Shown: piece after piece, positions 5,936 through 12,623 of the stretch
Layout of the letters: each line of letters starts with the position of its first letter
Position numbering within the stretch: position 1 is the stretch's first letter
Source of the DNA: an uncultured Saprospiraceae bacterium
Lineage (GTDB): Bacteria; Bacteroidota; Bacteroidia; Chitinophagales; Saprospiraceae
NCBI GenBank assembly: GCA_937894165.1
Contig: CALCSX010000070.1
Coordinates: 1 to 12,623 of the forward strand
DNA length: 12,623 bases
Reading direction: 5' to 3'
The notes under the pieces: generated by a model
Database searches by the model: none
Told to the model about the DNA's origin: nothing
Seen by the model: only the letters and a program-made list of their open reading frames with translations
Program-made: the position numbers and the translations under genes

Positions 5936-6013
5936 TTATTAGATATATTAATATATAAAAATTTGATTAATAATTATATAAATATTATACATTTTTAAAT
6001 ATAATTAATGATT
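5936..6013. other. Extremely AT-rich tract 3' of rpoN
   Basis: Nearly every base from about 5936 to 6013 is A or T. ATTAATAATTATAT (5966-5979) and ATATAATTAAT (5999-6009) form a weak AT-only inverted repeat just beyond the rpoN stop codon. It could mark the 3' end of the rpoN transcript, but it lacks the GC stem of an intrinsic terminator. Confidence 0.35.
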
Positions 6014-6028
6014 TAAATTGCCCCGATA

Positions 6029-7504
6029 TTATAACTCCTTTCTCAACCTTGCCACCGAGATGCCCAACTGTTCCCGATATTTAGCTATTGTCCTTCTCGC
6101 AATACTATAGCCTTTTTCTTCGAGAAGATCTTGTAACTTTTGATCGGAATAAGGCCGGCGCTTATCCTCACTCTGAATAATTTCCTCCAAAATAATCTTA
6201 ACTTCCAATGTAGAAACCTCCTCACCCTCGGTATTCTGCACGGACTCGGAGAAGAAATCCTTTAAACGCTTCGTACCGAATTCCGTTTGCACAAATTTAC
6301 TGTTAGCTACCCGCGAGATGGTACTGATATCAAAATCGGTCAGAGTCGCAATATCCTTGAGAATCATCGGCTTGATTTTCTTCTCGTCTCCGGTCAGAAA
6401 ATACTCCTTTTGATATTGCAGGATGGCGTACATAGTATTGTACATGGTATTTTGACGCTTTTTAATAGCATCGATAAACCACTTGGCTGAGTCTATCTTT
6501 TGCTTAATGAAAAGAGCGGCTTCCCTGTCTTTTTTAGTTAATTTACCTTCCTTTCGGGAAACTTTATAATGTTTCAACATGCCGCGGTACTGATCACTTA
6601 CCATCAAGTCCGGCGCATTTTTGGAATTTAAAGTCAATTCCAACTCTCCATTGTTATTGTAAATGATAAAATCAGGGACAATATAGTGTGTAGGAGTATC
6701 TCGCTCGTCTCTGTAAGAGCTGGCAGGCTTTGGATTTAACTTTACGATCTCATCAATAATATCCTTCAATTCCTCCTCCTCAATATCCAAACTTTTGATT
6801 AACTTATTATAGTGCTTCTTCGAAAACTCTTCAAAATACTTCGAGATAATCAAATGCGCCTTCTGCATACAATCCTTGGTGTAATTAGCGCCCTCCTCCA
6901 GCGCTATCCTTCGCTCCAATTGTATAAGAAGACATTCCTTCAAATCCCGCGCTCCAATGCCCGGCGGATCCAGCGTTTGAACTACCTTTATCAGATGCTC
7001 AACCACCTCCTCGGTAGTTATAATATTATTCCCAAACATCAAATCGTCTATAATAGAGGAAGTTTCTCGACGCAAATAACCATCTTCGTCAATACTCCCG
7101 ATAATCTGTTGGATTATTTTCTCTTCATCATCTTTCATCTCCAAGAGATCGACTTGCTTTTGCATTTGCTCGTGAAATGAACTGGCTACCGCAATAGGCA
7201 TAGTTTGTTTTTCGTCCTCGGTAGCATTATTTTGGTACATATTGGTGGAGGAATAGGACGATTCATCATCCATATAATCATTCAGGAAATCCTCGACATG
7301 ATACTCTTCTATGCTTTCCTCGTTGCTGTCTTTGTCCTCCTGAAAATCTTCCTCTTCACTTTCGTCTAAGGCAGGATTAGCTTCTATCTCTTCCTTTATT
7401 CTTTGTTCAAGGGCTGCCGTAGGTATCTGCAACAATTTCATTAGCTGAATTTGCTGGGGAGATAGTCTCTGGAGTTGTTTTTGATTTAGCCCTTGATAAA
7501 GCAT
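6029..7504 (-). CDS. rpoN: RNA polymerase sigma-54 factor RpoN
   Basis: A 491-residue sigma-54, full length for the family. Region I (1-48) is glutamine- and leucine-rich (LNQKQLQRLSPQQIQLMKLLQIPTAALEQRI), the part that contacts the AAA+ activator. A strongly acidic region II follows (about 48-82, ESEEEDFQEDKDSNEESIEE). The core-binding domain contains LDPPGIGARDLKECLLIQL (178-196). A helix-turn-helix lies at about 380-410 (ILKDIATLTDFDISTISRVANSKF). The RpoN box is ARRTIAKYRE (469-478, DNA 6071-6100), one conservative change from the usual ARRTVAKYRE, for -24 promoter recognition. Sigma-54 directs polymerase to -24/-12 promoters and needs an enhancer-binding ATPase; no such gene is in the window. 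The gene is divergent from the aminopeptidase gene across 221 bp. Confidence 0.97.
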   Translation of the reverse strand: MLYQGLNQKQLQRLSPQQIQLMKLLQIPTAALEQRIKEEIEANPALDESEEEDFQEDKDSNEESIEEYHVEDFLNDYMDDESSYSSTNMYQNNATEDEKQTMPIAVASSFHEQMQKQVDLLEMKDDEEKIIQQIIGSIDEDGYLRRETSSIIDDLMFGNNIITTEEVVEHLIKVVQTLDPPGIGARDLKECLLIQLERRIALEEGANYTKDCMQKAHLIISKYFEEFSKKHYNKLIKSLDIEEEELKDIIDEIVKLNPKPASSYRDERDTPTHYIVPDFIIYNNNGELELTLNSKNAPDLMVSDQYRGMLKHYKVSRKEGKLTKKDREAALFIKQKIDSAKWFIDAIKKRQNTMYNTMYAILQYQKEYFLTGDEKKIKPMILKDIATLTDFDISTISRVANSKFVQTEFGTKRLKDFFSESVQNTEGEEVSTLEVKIILEEIIQSEDKRRPYSDQKLQDLLEEKGYSIARRTIAKYREQLGISVARLRKEL

Positions 7505-7725
7505 AAGTTTTAGTGGGTTTTAAAATTCACCGCTGTAAATATATGCAAATTATATAATATGAACGAATAAGTTTTAACTAGCTCAAAAAAAATATTGAAG
7601 TCCTATTTATTTAACTTAAATTAGCCACTCAAATTGCTGTTGCAAGATCTTTAAAAGAGATTTATTGCAAGCACAATTTAATAAAACCCGACATATTTTG
7701 TTTTTAAACTTTAAAATATTGTAAA

Positions 7726-9507
7726 ATGACCCCTACTATCCCACAGAGAATCGCTCTAGCGAGAAATAAAATGAAAGAAGAAGATATCGATGCCATCATT
7801 GTCCTGACTTCTGATCCTCATCAAAGTGAATATTTGGCAGAACATTGGAAAACGCGGGAGTGGCTTTCGGGCTTTACAGGCTCTCAAGGCACATTGGTAG
7901 TGACGCAAGAGTTTGCCGGATTGTGGGTGGATAGCAGATATTATATTCAAGCCGAGCAAGAATTGCAGGGGACTGGAATTGAAATGCAAAAACAGCAGGT
8001 TCAAGGAGCAATGGAATATTTGGATTGGTTGCTTGACAATATGGATGAGGAAGATATTGTAGCTGTGGATGGTAGATGTATTTCAGTTAAAGACTTAGAG
8101 CATATTGAAACGGAATTAGAGATTTTAAATATCGAATTAGTAGCAGATCTCGATTTGGTAGGGGATATTTGGAAGGATCGTCCTTCATTACCTACTGAAG
8201 TGGCTTATGAATTTGCTGAAGAATATGCAGGACAGAGCCGGATGAAAAAACTGGATAGAGTTATCATTGAAATGTTGGAGAGTGAGGTGGATCACTATCT
8301 CCTTTCTTCGCTGGATGACATCGCTTGGTTACTTAATATCAGGTCTTCGGATGTCGAATGTAATCCTGTTTGTATTTCCTATCTTCTAATTGGAGTGAAG
8401 AATTCCATTTGGTTTGTGGATCAGAAAAAAGTTCCCGATCCACTTCGTGACAGTTTGAAGCAGGATAATATTTTTATAATGGATTATAGTGCAATCTATG
8501 AAGTATTGGCTGAATTGTCTTCAGAGGGTGGAATGCTTTTGGATCCAAGTACTACATGCTGGGATATTTATGATACAATTACAGATATAGATATAGTAGA
8601 GACTGAGGGATTGGTGATGGAGATGAAGTCGAGGAAAAATGAGGTGGAGATTAATCACTTGCGTGAAATCATGAAACATGACGGCGCAGCTATTTTAAGA
8701 ACGGAAAGATGGCTAAGAAATCGACTGGACAATGGGGAGGAAGTTAAAGAGACGGAAGTAGGAGAACAGTTGAAAGTTGAACGCGCCAAAATTGAAGGTT
8801 ATAAGGGGGAATCCTTTGATGCAATTGTAGGCTATAATGGCAATGGAGCCATCGTACATTATCGGGCCAAAAAAGGGCAGGATGCTACTATCAAGAATTC
8901 AGGTATTCTATTGGTGGATTCCGGCGGACAATATCTACGCGGCACCACAGACATTACAAGAACCTGGTCATTAGGTGAACCTACTGAAGAGCAGAAAAGG
9001 AACTATACTGCAGTTTTGAAAGGACATATTTGTTTGTCCTCGGCTGTGTTTCCGGAAGGAACGATGGGCGTGCAATTGGACATATTGGCAAGATTGCCTC
9101 TGTGGAAACTGGGATTGAACTATGGCCACGGGACAGGTCACGGTGTTGGTTTTTTTCTAAATGTACATGAACCACCGCAGGGTTTTACTCCCAATACGAG
9201 TCTGCGAGGTAGAACTATACATCTTCCGGGAATGATCACTTCTAATGAGCCCGGCTTCTACAAGGAAGGTGAATATGGCATTCGGATCGAGAATTTGATT
9301 TTAACGCAGGAACATAGCACCGGCTTTTTATCCTTTGCCAATTTGACATTGTACCCCTTCGAACGTGATTTGATTATTAAGGATGATCTAAATAAAGATG
9401 AAATAGAATGGGTAAACCAATATCATCAAGAGGTATTAAGTCATCTCTCGCCGCTCTTAAATGATGAGGAAATAAAATGGTTAGAGGAAGTTTGTAGACC
9501 GCTTTAG
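7726..9507 (+). CDS. Xaa-Pro aminopeptidase (aminopeptidase P, M24B), three-domain type
   Basis: A 593-residue cytosolic metallopeptidase that removes an N-terminal residue before proline. Two creatinase-like N-terminal domains (about 6-150 and 155-305) precede the pita-bread M24 catalytic domain (about 312-530) and a short C-terminal M24 extension (about 535-593). This is the layout of eukaryotic-type APP1; it is longer than the roughly 440-residue E. coli PepP. All metal ligands are present: D398, D409, H472, E508 and E522, with the substrate-binding histidines H378 and H481. The H378-D398, D398-D409, D409-H472, H472-H481 and E508-E522 intervals equal those I recall for human APP1, which supports an active dinuclear, probably Mn, enzyme. 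There is no signal peptide. ATG at 7726 is preceded by an AT-rich leader without a Shine-Dalgarno sequence. It appears monocistronic and is probably involved in peptide turnover. Confidence 0.93.
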   Translation: MTPTIPQRIALARNKMKEEDIDAIIVLTSDPHQSEYLAEHWKTREWLSGFTGSQGTLVVTQEFAGLWVDSRYYIQAEQELQGTGIEMQKQQVQGAMEYLDWLLDNMDEEDIVAVDGRCISVKDLEHIETELEILNIELVADLDLVGDIWKDRPSLPTEVAYEFAEEYAGQSRMKKLDRVIIEMLESEVDHYLLSSLDDIAWLLNIRSSDVECNPVCISYLLIGVKNSIWFVDQKKVPDPLRDSLKQDNIFIMDYSAIYEVLAELSSEGGMLLDPSTTCWDIYDTITDIDIVETEGLVMEMKSRKNEVEINHLREIMKHDGAAILRTERWLRNRLDNGEEVKETEVGEQLKVERAKIEGYKGESFDAIVGYNGNGAIVHYRAKKGQDATIKNSGILLVDSGGQYLRGTTDITRTWSLGEPTEEQKRNYTAVLKGHICLSSAVFPEGTMGVQLDILARLPLWKLGLNYGHGTGHGVGFFLNVHEPPQGFTPNTSLRGRTIHLPGMITSNEPGFYKEGEYGIRIENLILTQEHSTGFLSFANLTLYPFERDLIIKDDLNKDEIEWVNQYHQEVLSHLSPLLNDEEIKWLEEVCRPL

Positions 9508-9537
9508 GATTATATATTGAGGCATAAAAGTTAAATA

Positions 9538-9560
9538 AAACCTAATACACAGATAGGTTT
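9538..9560 (+). terminator. Weak hairpin after the aminopeptidase gene
   Basis: AAACCTA (9538-9544) and TAGGTTT (9554-9560) form a perfect 7-bp stem with a 9-base loop, 30 bp after the aminopeptidase stop. The stem is AT-rich and the nearest T-run is 16 bases later (9577-9584), so termination is only plausible. Its last bases overlap the candidate promoter of the next gene. Confidence 0.35.
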
Positions 9561-9591
9561 GAACAAAATTCTGATAATTTTTTTATCTTTG
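9559..9591 (+). promoter_or_regulatory. Candidate Bacteroidota promoter for the MORN operon
   Basis: TTG at 9559-9561 and TATCTTTG at 9584-9591, an exact TAnnTTTG match, are 22 bases apart, slightly longer than the usual spacing. Transcription would start near 9598, leaving a leader of about 165 bases before the ATG at 9765. That leader is AT-rich and contains no structure I can name. Confidence 0.45.
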
Positions 9592-9764
9592 TAGGATATT
9601 TAGATATAGTAAACAGCTATATAATAATATATTTAATCAATATTCGGTGGGAATTATTGGTTTTTTGGTGAATCTTATCGGTTAAAAGGTGCTCAATCAT
9701 TTATATAATTTTTTAGTTAAGATGCGATCTTAACGATAGAATTTTAATGCGATAAACGAATACC

Positions 9765-10673
9765 ATGAAAATAATTATTTCAATAGCACTACTATCCTTT
9801 GTAGTGTTTACAGGGGTGCTTTTATATGATAACTACGAAAATAAGAAAATACTTTCTGAAAAAGAAGAGCTGGAAATCAAGCAGGAAGCTTTAATTCGCC
9901 TTTATGAAGCTACGTTTGAGTCCTCCCCTAAATCAGATAGCTTACTTTTATCTTTCAACAAACAGTACGGAACAGAATCTTGGACGACTTCACATATACA
10001 AAAGTTAACCGGATTTATGAAGCAGAAAGAGAGTGATTCTGATACCAATTTGGATTTCGAGTCTCAGCTTGTGCAATTTCAAATAGCACTTTCTGCAGCG
10101 AGGGACACCATTCAGATTTTAGAAGACGTAAATGCTGATCTTTTTGCAGAGAAGGAATACATTATTGATGATTTTTTAAAATCGAGAGAAGAACTTAATG
10201 AAGAACTTATGAGCAGGGAAGTTGCACTGACGCAATTGGAATCCAAATCTGATTCCCTAAGAAATATCATGCAGGTATCTGAAAAGGAAAAGGCTGAGGT
10301 TATAAAATTTAAAAGTCCATCCGGTGTAGAGATAACCTATTTCGGACAAATTAAATCCGGAAAACCTCATGGAGAGGGCATTGGATTATATGCCAATGGT
10401 AATAAATATGAGGGAGAGTGGAGTGAAGGCCAAAAGCATGGTCGAGGGAAGTATACTTTTCCTAATGGTGAATACTATGATGGAAAATTTGTCAATAATC
10501 AAAGAGAGGGATATGGACAATATTTCTGGCCGAATGGTGATGTGTATGTTGGATTTTGGTTGAATGACCGTAGACATGGTAAAGGCGTTATAAAAGATTA
10601 TACGGGTAAGGTAATTAGCACCGGAGAATGGGTAAATGATGCTTTGAGCAAAACAGGGGATGTTAATTTTTAA
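9765..10673 (+). CDS. Membrane-anchored coiled-coil protein with C-terminal MORN repeats
   Basis: A 302-residue protein. Residues 3-20 (IIISIALLSFVVFTGVLL) form a single hydrophobic helix, read here as an uncleaved anchor because no clear cleavage site follows. Residues 22-90 are charged, and about 97-182 is a probable coiled coil rich in E, L and K. From about 191 come four MORN-type repeats of about 23 residues: YFGQIKSGKPHGEGIGLYANGN (192-213), YEGEWSEGQKHGRGKYTFPNGE (215-236), YDGKFVNNQREGYGQYFWPNGD (238-259), and a fourth, more degenerate repeat from YVGFWLNDRRHGKGV (261-275). MORN repeats form beta-hairpin scaffolds that bind proteins or lipids; no enzyme domain is present, so a scaffold role in the envelope is inferred. 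The outer membrane barrel gene begins 25 bp downstream and is probably in the same operon. Confidence 0.85.
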   Translation: MKIIISIALLSFVVFTGVLLYDNYENKKILSEKEELEIKQEALIRLYEATFESSPKSDSLLLSFNKQYGTESWTTSHIQKLTGFMKQKESDSDTNLDFESQLVQFQIALSAARDTIQILEDVNADLFAEKEYIIDDFLKSREELNEELMSREVALTQLESKSDSLRNIMQVSEKEKAEVIKFKSPSGVEITYFGQIKSGKPHGEGIGLYANGNKYEGEWSEGQKHGRGKYTFPNGEYYDGKFVNNQREGYGQYFWPNGDVYVGFWLNDRRHGKGVIKDYTGKVISTGEWVNDALSKTGDVNF

Positions 10674-10698
10674 TTTTTCGAAAAAGAACTTCAAACTG

Positions 10699-11301
10699 AT
10701 GAATGTAAATTCATTTTACTATTTGATGAGTATAATGTTCCTGTTATTCCTTTCAACGAAGGGTATTTCACAGGAATATGGCCTAAAGTTGGGTGGCACT
10801 GCTTCTTATCTCACGGGTTTGGAGAACATGGAGATAAAACCGGGCGGGCAAGTTGGAGCATTTGTGAAATTGGGAGGTGAAGAGGTCTTGTATTTTAAGG
10901 CAGAATTACTTCTTAGTCAGAAAGGGGCCAGAGCTTATGGTGATGACGTGGAAAAAGTTAATCTACTTTTTATTGATCTACCTTTAATGTTCGGAATTGT
11001 ATTGAGCGAGGCGTTGCATTTGAATATAGGATTCCAGCCTTCAATGTTTCTATATGGAAATTATTCCTCAGGGGGGACTGATTTAAATATTGATAATTCA
11101 CAACCTTCAGGAGCTTCTGAATTTGATTATTCCACCCTCATTGGTCTGGAATATAAAATTAATGATAGAATCTTATTAGGACTTCGATACAATCATTCCT
11201 TCGTACCAATTGTAAAGTACAATAACTCTTTTTTTGAAAATGAAAAATCTATCATTTCCAGAGTAGGGCAAATCTATTTGGGATATCGGTTTCGAAATTA
11301 A
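10699..11301 (+). CDS. PorT-like small outer membrane beta-barrel protein
   Basis: A 200-residue protein from ATG 10699. The frame extends upstream to an ATG at 10660, but that start overlaps the MORN gene by 14 bp and would put 13 extra residues before the signal peptide, so I prefer 10699. The signal peptide is about residues 1-25 (hydrophobic core YYLMSIMFLLFLSTKGISQ, cut before EYGLKLGG). The mature part shows the alternating strand pattern of the Bacteroidota outer-membrane-barrel-2/PorT group: YGLKLGGTASYLTG at the start, AELLLSQKGARAY, LLFIDLPLMFGI, and a closing LGLRYNHSF...GQIYLGYRFRN ending in an aromatic-rich strand. Function is unknown; PorT itself belongs to the type IX secretion system, but homologues with other roles are common. 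Its stop overlaps that of the convergent gene at 11298. Confidence 0.8.
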   Translation: MNVNSFYYLMSIMFLLFLSTKGISQEYGLKLGGTASYLTGLENMEIKPGGQVGAFVKLGGEEVLYFKAELLLSQKGARAYGDDVEKVNLLFIDLPLMFGIVLSEALHLNIGFQPSMFLYGNYSSGGTDLNIDNSQPSGASEFDYSTLIGLEYKINDRILLGLRYNHSFVPIVKYNNSFFENEKSIISRVGQIYLGYRFRN

Positions 11302-12104
11302 TCGGAAAATCTAATCGAAGGTACTTGCTTTTCTTTCTTTCTGAAATCCAGAGATACATAGGCATTGAGCCTTAGCACCCACCTTTGTTTATATTGACTT
11401 CCTAAACTTGTATTCTGACCGATTGTGTACATCATTCCCGCAGTATAGGTAACATTCGGAGAAAATATATATCCAATAGAAGGATATAATCTCAAATCCT
11501 CCATTGGACTGTCAATTATAGTTCTTCCGCTTTGCAATATAATCTCCACATCCGGGTTGAAATAAATAGCTCCGGGCACTAACTGAGGTTTATTTAATGG
11601 GATCGACATATAAAATTTATAGCGCCATCTGTTTCTAAAAGTCCAATCAGAGGCCGGGTCATTAGTCCGTGTCCATCGGTGCTCAACCCGAATTCGATGA
11701 TACATTTGGAAGCGTGGCCATGGCATTACAAATAGATATTCATGCCAGATCCTAGGTTCAGGAATTACATGATCTAAATCCGGATTGCCGGGTTCCGGTG
11801 AAAAGTCCAGTCTTAAAACACCTCCTAGCGAAACATTGAAATTTTTAGTTACAAAATATGACAATGCATGTCGATTATAAATCTGTGCCATCCTGCCAAT
11901 ATAGGGCGTATCATCATAATTGGCTCGTCTGTAATGAAATTCTGCTCTCCAAAAGAGATTCTCGGAAATTCTGAATTTGTTGTAGGAGCCAAGCCATAGA
12001 TTTGTTCCGGGCTCACCAAACTCTGCCTGAGTAGGCCTTTCCTGAGCCTCCAAAGCACTAGGAATAACTACAAGTAATAATAGGATAATATATAAATACT
12101 TCAT
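11298..12104 (-). CDS. DUF2490 family protein, predicted outer membrane barrel
   Basis: A 268-residue protein from ATG 12104. The signal peptide is MKYLYIILLLLVVIPSALEA, cut before QERPTQ. The rest matches my recollection of DUF2490: an opening strand LWLGSYNKFRISENLFWRAEFHYRR, paired arginine-rich strands (YHRIRVEHRWTR, FRNRWRYKFYMSIPL), the motif FNPDVEIILQSG, and closing strands SIGYIFSPNVTYTAGMMYTIG and QRWVLRLNAYVSLDF. Alternating hydrophobic residues and aromatic girdles suggest a beta-barrel; the biochemical role of the family is unknown. A GTG two codons earlier (12110) overlaps the upstream gene's TAG stop by one base and is an alternative start; I chose the ATG because it gives a normal signal-peptide N-terminus. 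The tight junction with the upstream gene suggests translation coupling. Confidence 0.8.
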   Translation of the reverse strand: MKYLYIILLLLVVIPSALEAQERPTQAEFGEPGTNLWLGSYNKFRISENLFWRAEFHYRRANYDDTPYIGRMAQIYNRHALSYFVTKNFNVSLGGVLRLDFSPEPGNPDLDHVIPEPRIWHEYLFVMPWPRFQMYHRIRVEHRWTRTNDPASDWTFRNRWRYKFYMSIPLNKPQLVPGAIYFNPDVEIILQSGRTIIDSPMEDLRLYPSIGYIFSPNVTYTAGMMYTIGQNTSLGSQYKQRWVLRLNAYVSLDFRKKEKQVPSIRFSD

Positions 12105-12109
12105 TATCA

Positions 12110-12520
12110 CTAGTTAAATATTAAATTCAGATTCAGGATCTCTGCGACTCTCACCGGATCAGCAGTCTTCTTAACTTTTCGCTCAGCTTTTCGGGTGTTA
12201 ATTTTAAGCAAATTAGCCATTTCAATATAAAGTGTTTCAAAATTTCGATTCGCTTCGGAAACATTGATACACTCTAATCTTTTAAGATTGTTGAAAATGG
12301 AAGGGAGTAATATCTCTTCATAAGCTTTCCAAATAGGAGGCTTAATATTCTCTTCCATATTAGTAAATGTATAAGGATTAAAAACTTGTCTGAAATAGCT
12401 ATCTTTCAATTTGTCATGATGCCTAGGTACTAGCTCAAGTGTATTGACCAGTGTTTCGACCTCCTGCATACAGTGCATGAGCAAATCCACATTTTGAGAT
12501 TTTGCTACTTCATCAGTTAT
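12110..12520 (-). CDS. Truncated gene, unrecognised helical protein (C-terminal 136 residues)
   Basis: Only the last 136 residues are genomic, beginning ITDEVAKSQNVDLLM and ending LNLNLIFN before a TAG stop. The 5' end is lost at the adapter junction at 12521/12522. The frame stays open through the adapter, but those 33 upstream residues are artefact and must not be annotated. The remaining part looks alpha-helical and soluble, with HHDKLKDSYFRQVFNPYTF, a helix IWKAYEEILLPSIFNNLKRL and a basic stretch NTRKAERKVKKTADPVRV. I do not recognise a family. It lies immediately upstream of the DUF2490 gene on the same strand and is probably co-transcribed with it. The missing start prevents judging length or localisation. 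Confidence 0.7.
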   Translation of the reverse strand: MTDEVAKSQNVDLLMHCMQEVETLVNTLELVPRHHDKLKDSYFRQVFNPYTFTNMEENIKPPIWKAYEEILLPSIFNNLKRLECINVSEANRNFETLYIEMANLLKINTRKAERKVKKTADPVRVAEILNLNLIFN

Positions 12521-12521
12521 T

Positions 12522-12587
12522 AGATCGGAAGAGCACACGTCTGAACCCCAGTCACAACGTGATATCTCGTATGCCGTCTTCTGCTTG
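12522..12587 (+). other. Illumina TruSeq-type adapter contamination
   Basis: The sequence begins AGATCGGAAGAGCACACGTC and continues as the standard 34-base adapter to 12555, with one mismatch (C instead of T at 12547). An 8-base index AACGTGAT (12556-12563) and the constant ATCTCGTATGCCGTCTTC... tail to 12587 follow. This is library-construction DNA read through at a fragment end and carried into the assembly. On the minus strand it gives the contaminant peptide FFKQKTAYEI... that is well known in sequence databases. Confidence 0.99.
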
Positions 12588-12623
12588 AAAAAAAGAAACG
12601 AGGCGCAGGGCCAGCTCAACGAG
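12588..12623. other. Post-adapter read-through (poly-A plus unreliable bases)
   Basis: Seven As (12588-12594) follow the adapter end, as is typical when a read runs off the flow-cell oligonucleotide. The remaining GC-rich 29 bases differ from the AT-rich genome and cannot be trusted as genomic sequence. Confidence 0.9.

Larger units (their letters stand above)
5122..6028. other. 907-bp gene-free, repeat-rich gap
   Basis: No credible gene was found. A 60-codon open frame at 5459-5641 includes repeat sequence and has no protein-like features. The gap holds two copies of a direct repeat, several ctacggagt palindromes, a cruciform-like element, and an AT-only stretch at about 5936-6013 next to the end of rpoN; these are listed separately. 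Around 5439-5462, GCACTTTGAGCACTTTGTGG resembles a reverse-complement relative of the CACAAAG repeats on either side. The remainder (about 5253-5438 and 5463-5557) shows nothing recognisable. Confidence 0.7.

Noticed and set aside
6287..7180. Plus-strand open frames inside rpoN
   Set aside because: They are antisense shadows of a clearly conserved gene.
7623..7638. Sigma-54-like promoter AGCCAC-N5-TTGCT upstream of the aminopeptidase gene
   Set aside because: The spacing fits, but the essential GG of the -24 element is absent (GC instead), so I do not call it.
7505..7725. Search for Bacteroidota promoters between rpoN and the aminopeptidase gene
   Set aside because: Only off-register matches such as TATAATTTG (minus strand) and ATATTTTG (plus strand) were found, without a TTG at the right distance.
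10660..10698. Earlier ATG for the PorT-like gene
   Set aside because: It overlaps the MORN gene and would precede the signal peptide with a lysine-containing 13-residue extension; the ATG at 10699 gives a normal signal peptide.
12521..12619. 33-residue N-terminal extension of the last minus-strand gene
   Set aside because: It is encoded by adapter and read-through bases, not by the genome.

Overview
The window reads as one complete draft contig of a Bacteroidota bacterium (Cytophagia- or Saprospiria-like; genus not resolvable by eye). The evidence is a TonB-dependent-receptor-type outer membrane protein with a carboxypeptidase-regulatory-like N-domain, a PorT-like small beta-barrel, a DUF2490 protein, AT-rich start regions without Shine-Dalgarno sequences, and promoter-like TAnnTTTG elements. 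The contig does not end in biology: bases 12522-12587 are an Illumina TruSeq-type adapter with an 8-base index, followed by a poly-A run and untrustworthy bases to 12623. The last gene is cut at this junction, and the reading frame continuing through it is artificial.

Layout. 1-559: no gene; a dense collection of short tandem repeats (several with a 9-bp period), a 7-bp tandem array, a diverged tandem duplication and palindromes. 560-1384 (minus): a carboxymuconolactone decarboxylase/AhpD-like protein and a four-helix membrane protein, 12 bp apart. 1627-4098 (plus): a large outer membrane receptor-type barrel. 4099-4500: a nested inverted repeat with about 48 potential base pairs, next to a GC-rich block. 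4501-5121 (plus): an unrecognised helical protein. 5122-6028: gene-free, with direct repeats, ctacggagt palindromes, a cruciform-like element and a very AT-rich tail. 6029-7504 (minus): sigma-54 (rpoN). 7726-9507 (plus): a three-domain Xaa-Pro aminopeptidase with all metal ligands. 9765-11301 (plus): a membrane-anchored coiled-coil MORN-repeat protein and a small outer membrane barrel, probably one operon. 11298-12520 (minus): a DUF2490 protein and, upstream of it, the truncated unrecognised gene.

How the genes relate. Most are ordinary chromosomal genes with no obvious common pathway. Three encode envelope beta-barrels (receptor-type barrel, PorT-like barrel, DUF2490) and two encode membrane-anchored proteins. 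I see no defence system, prophage, CRISPR array, RNA gene or intact mobile element. The least explained features are the non-coding ones: the folded element at 4117-4327 with its GC-rich neighbour, and the repeat-filled gaps at 1-559 and 5122-6028.
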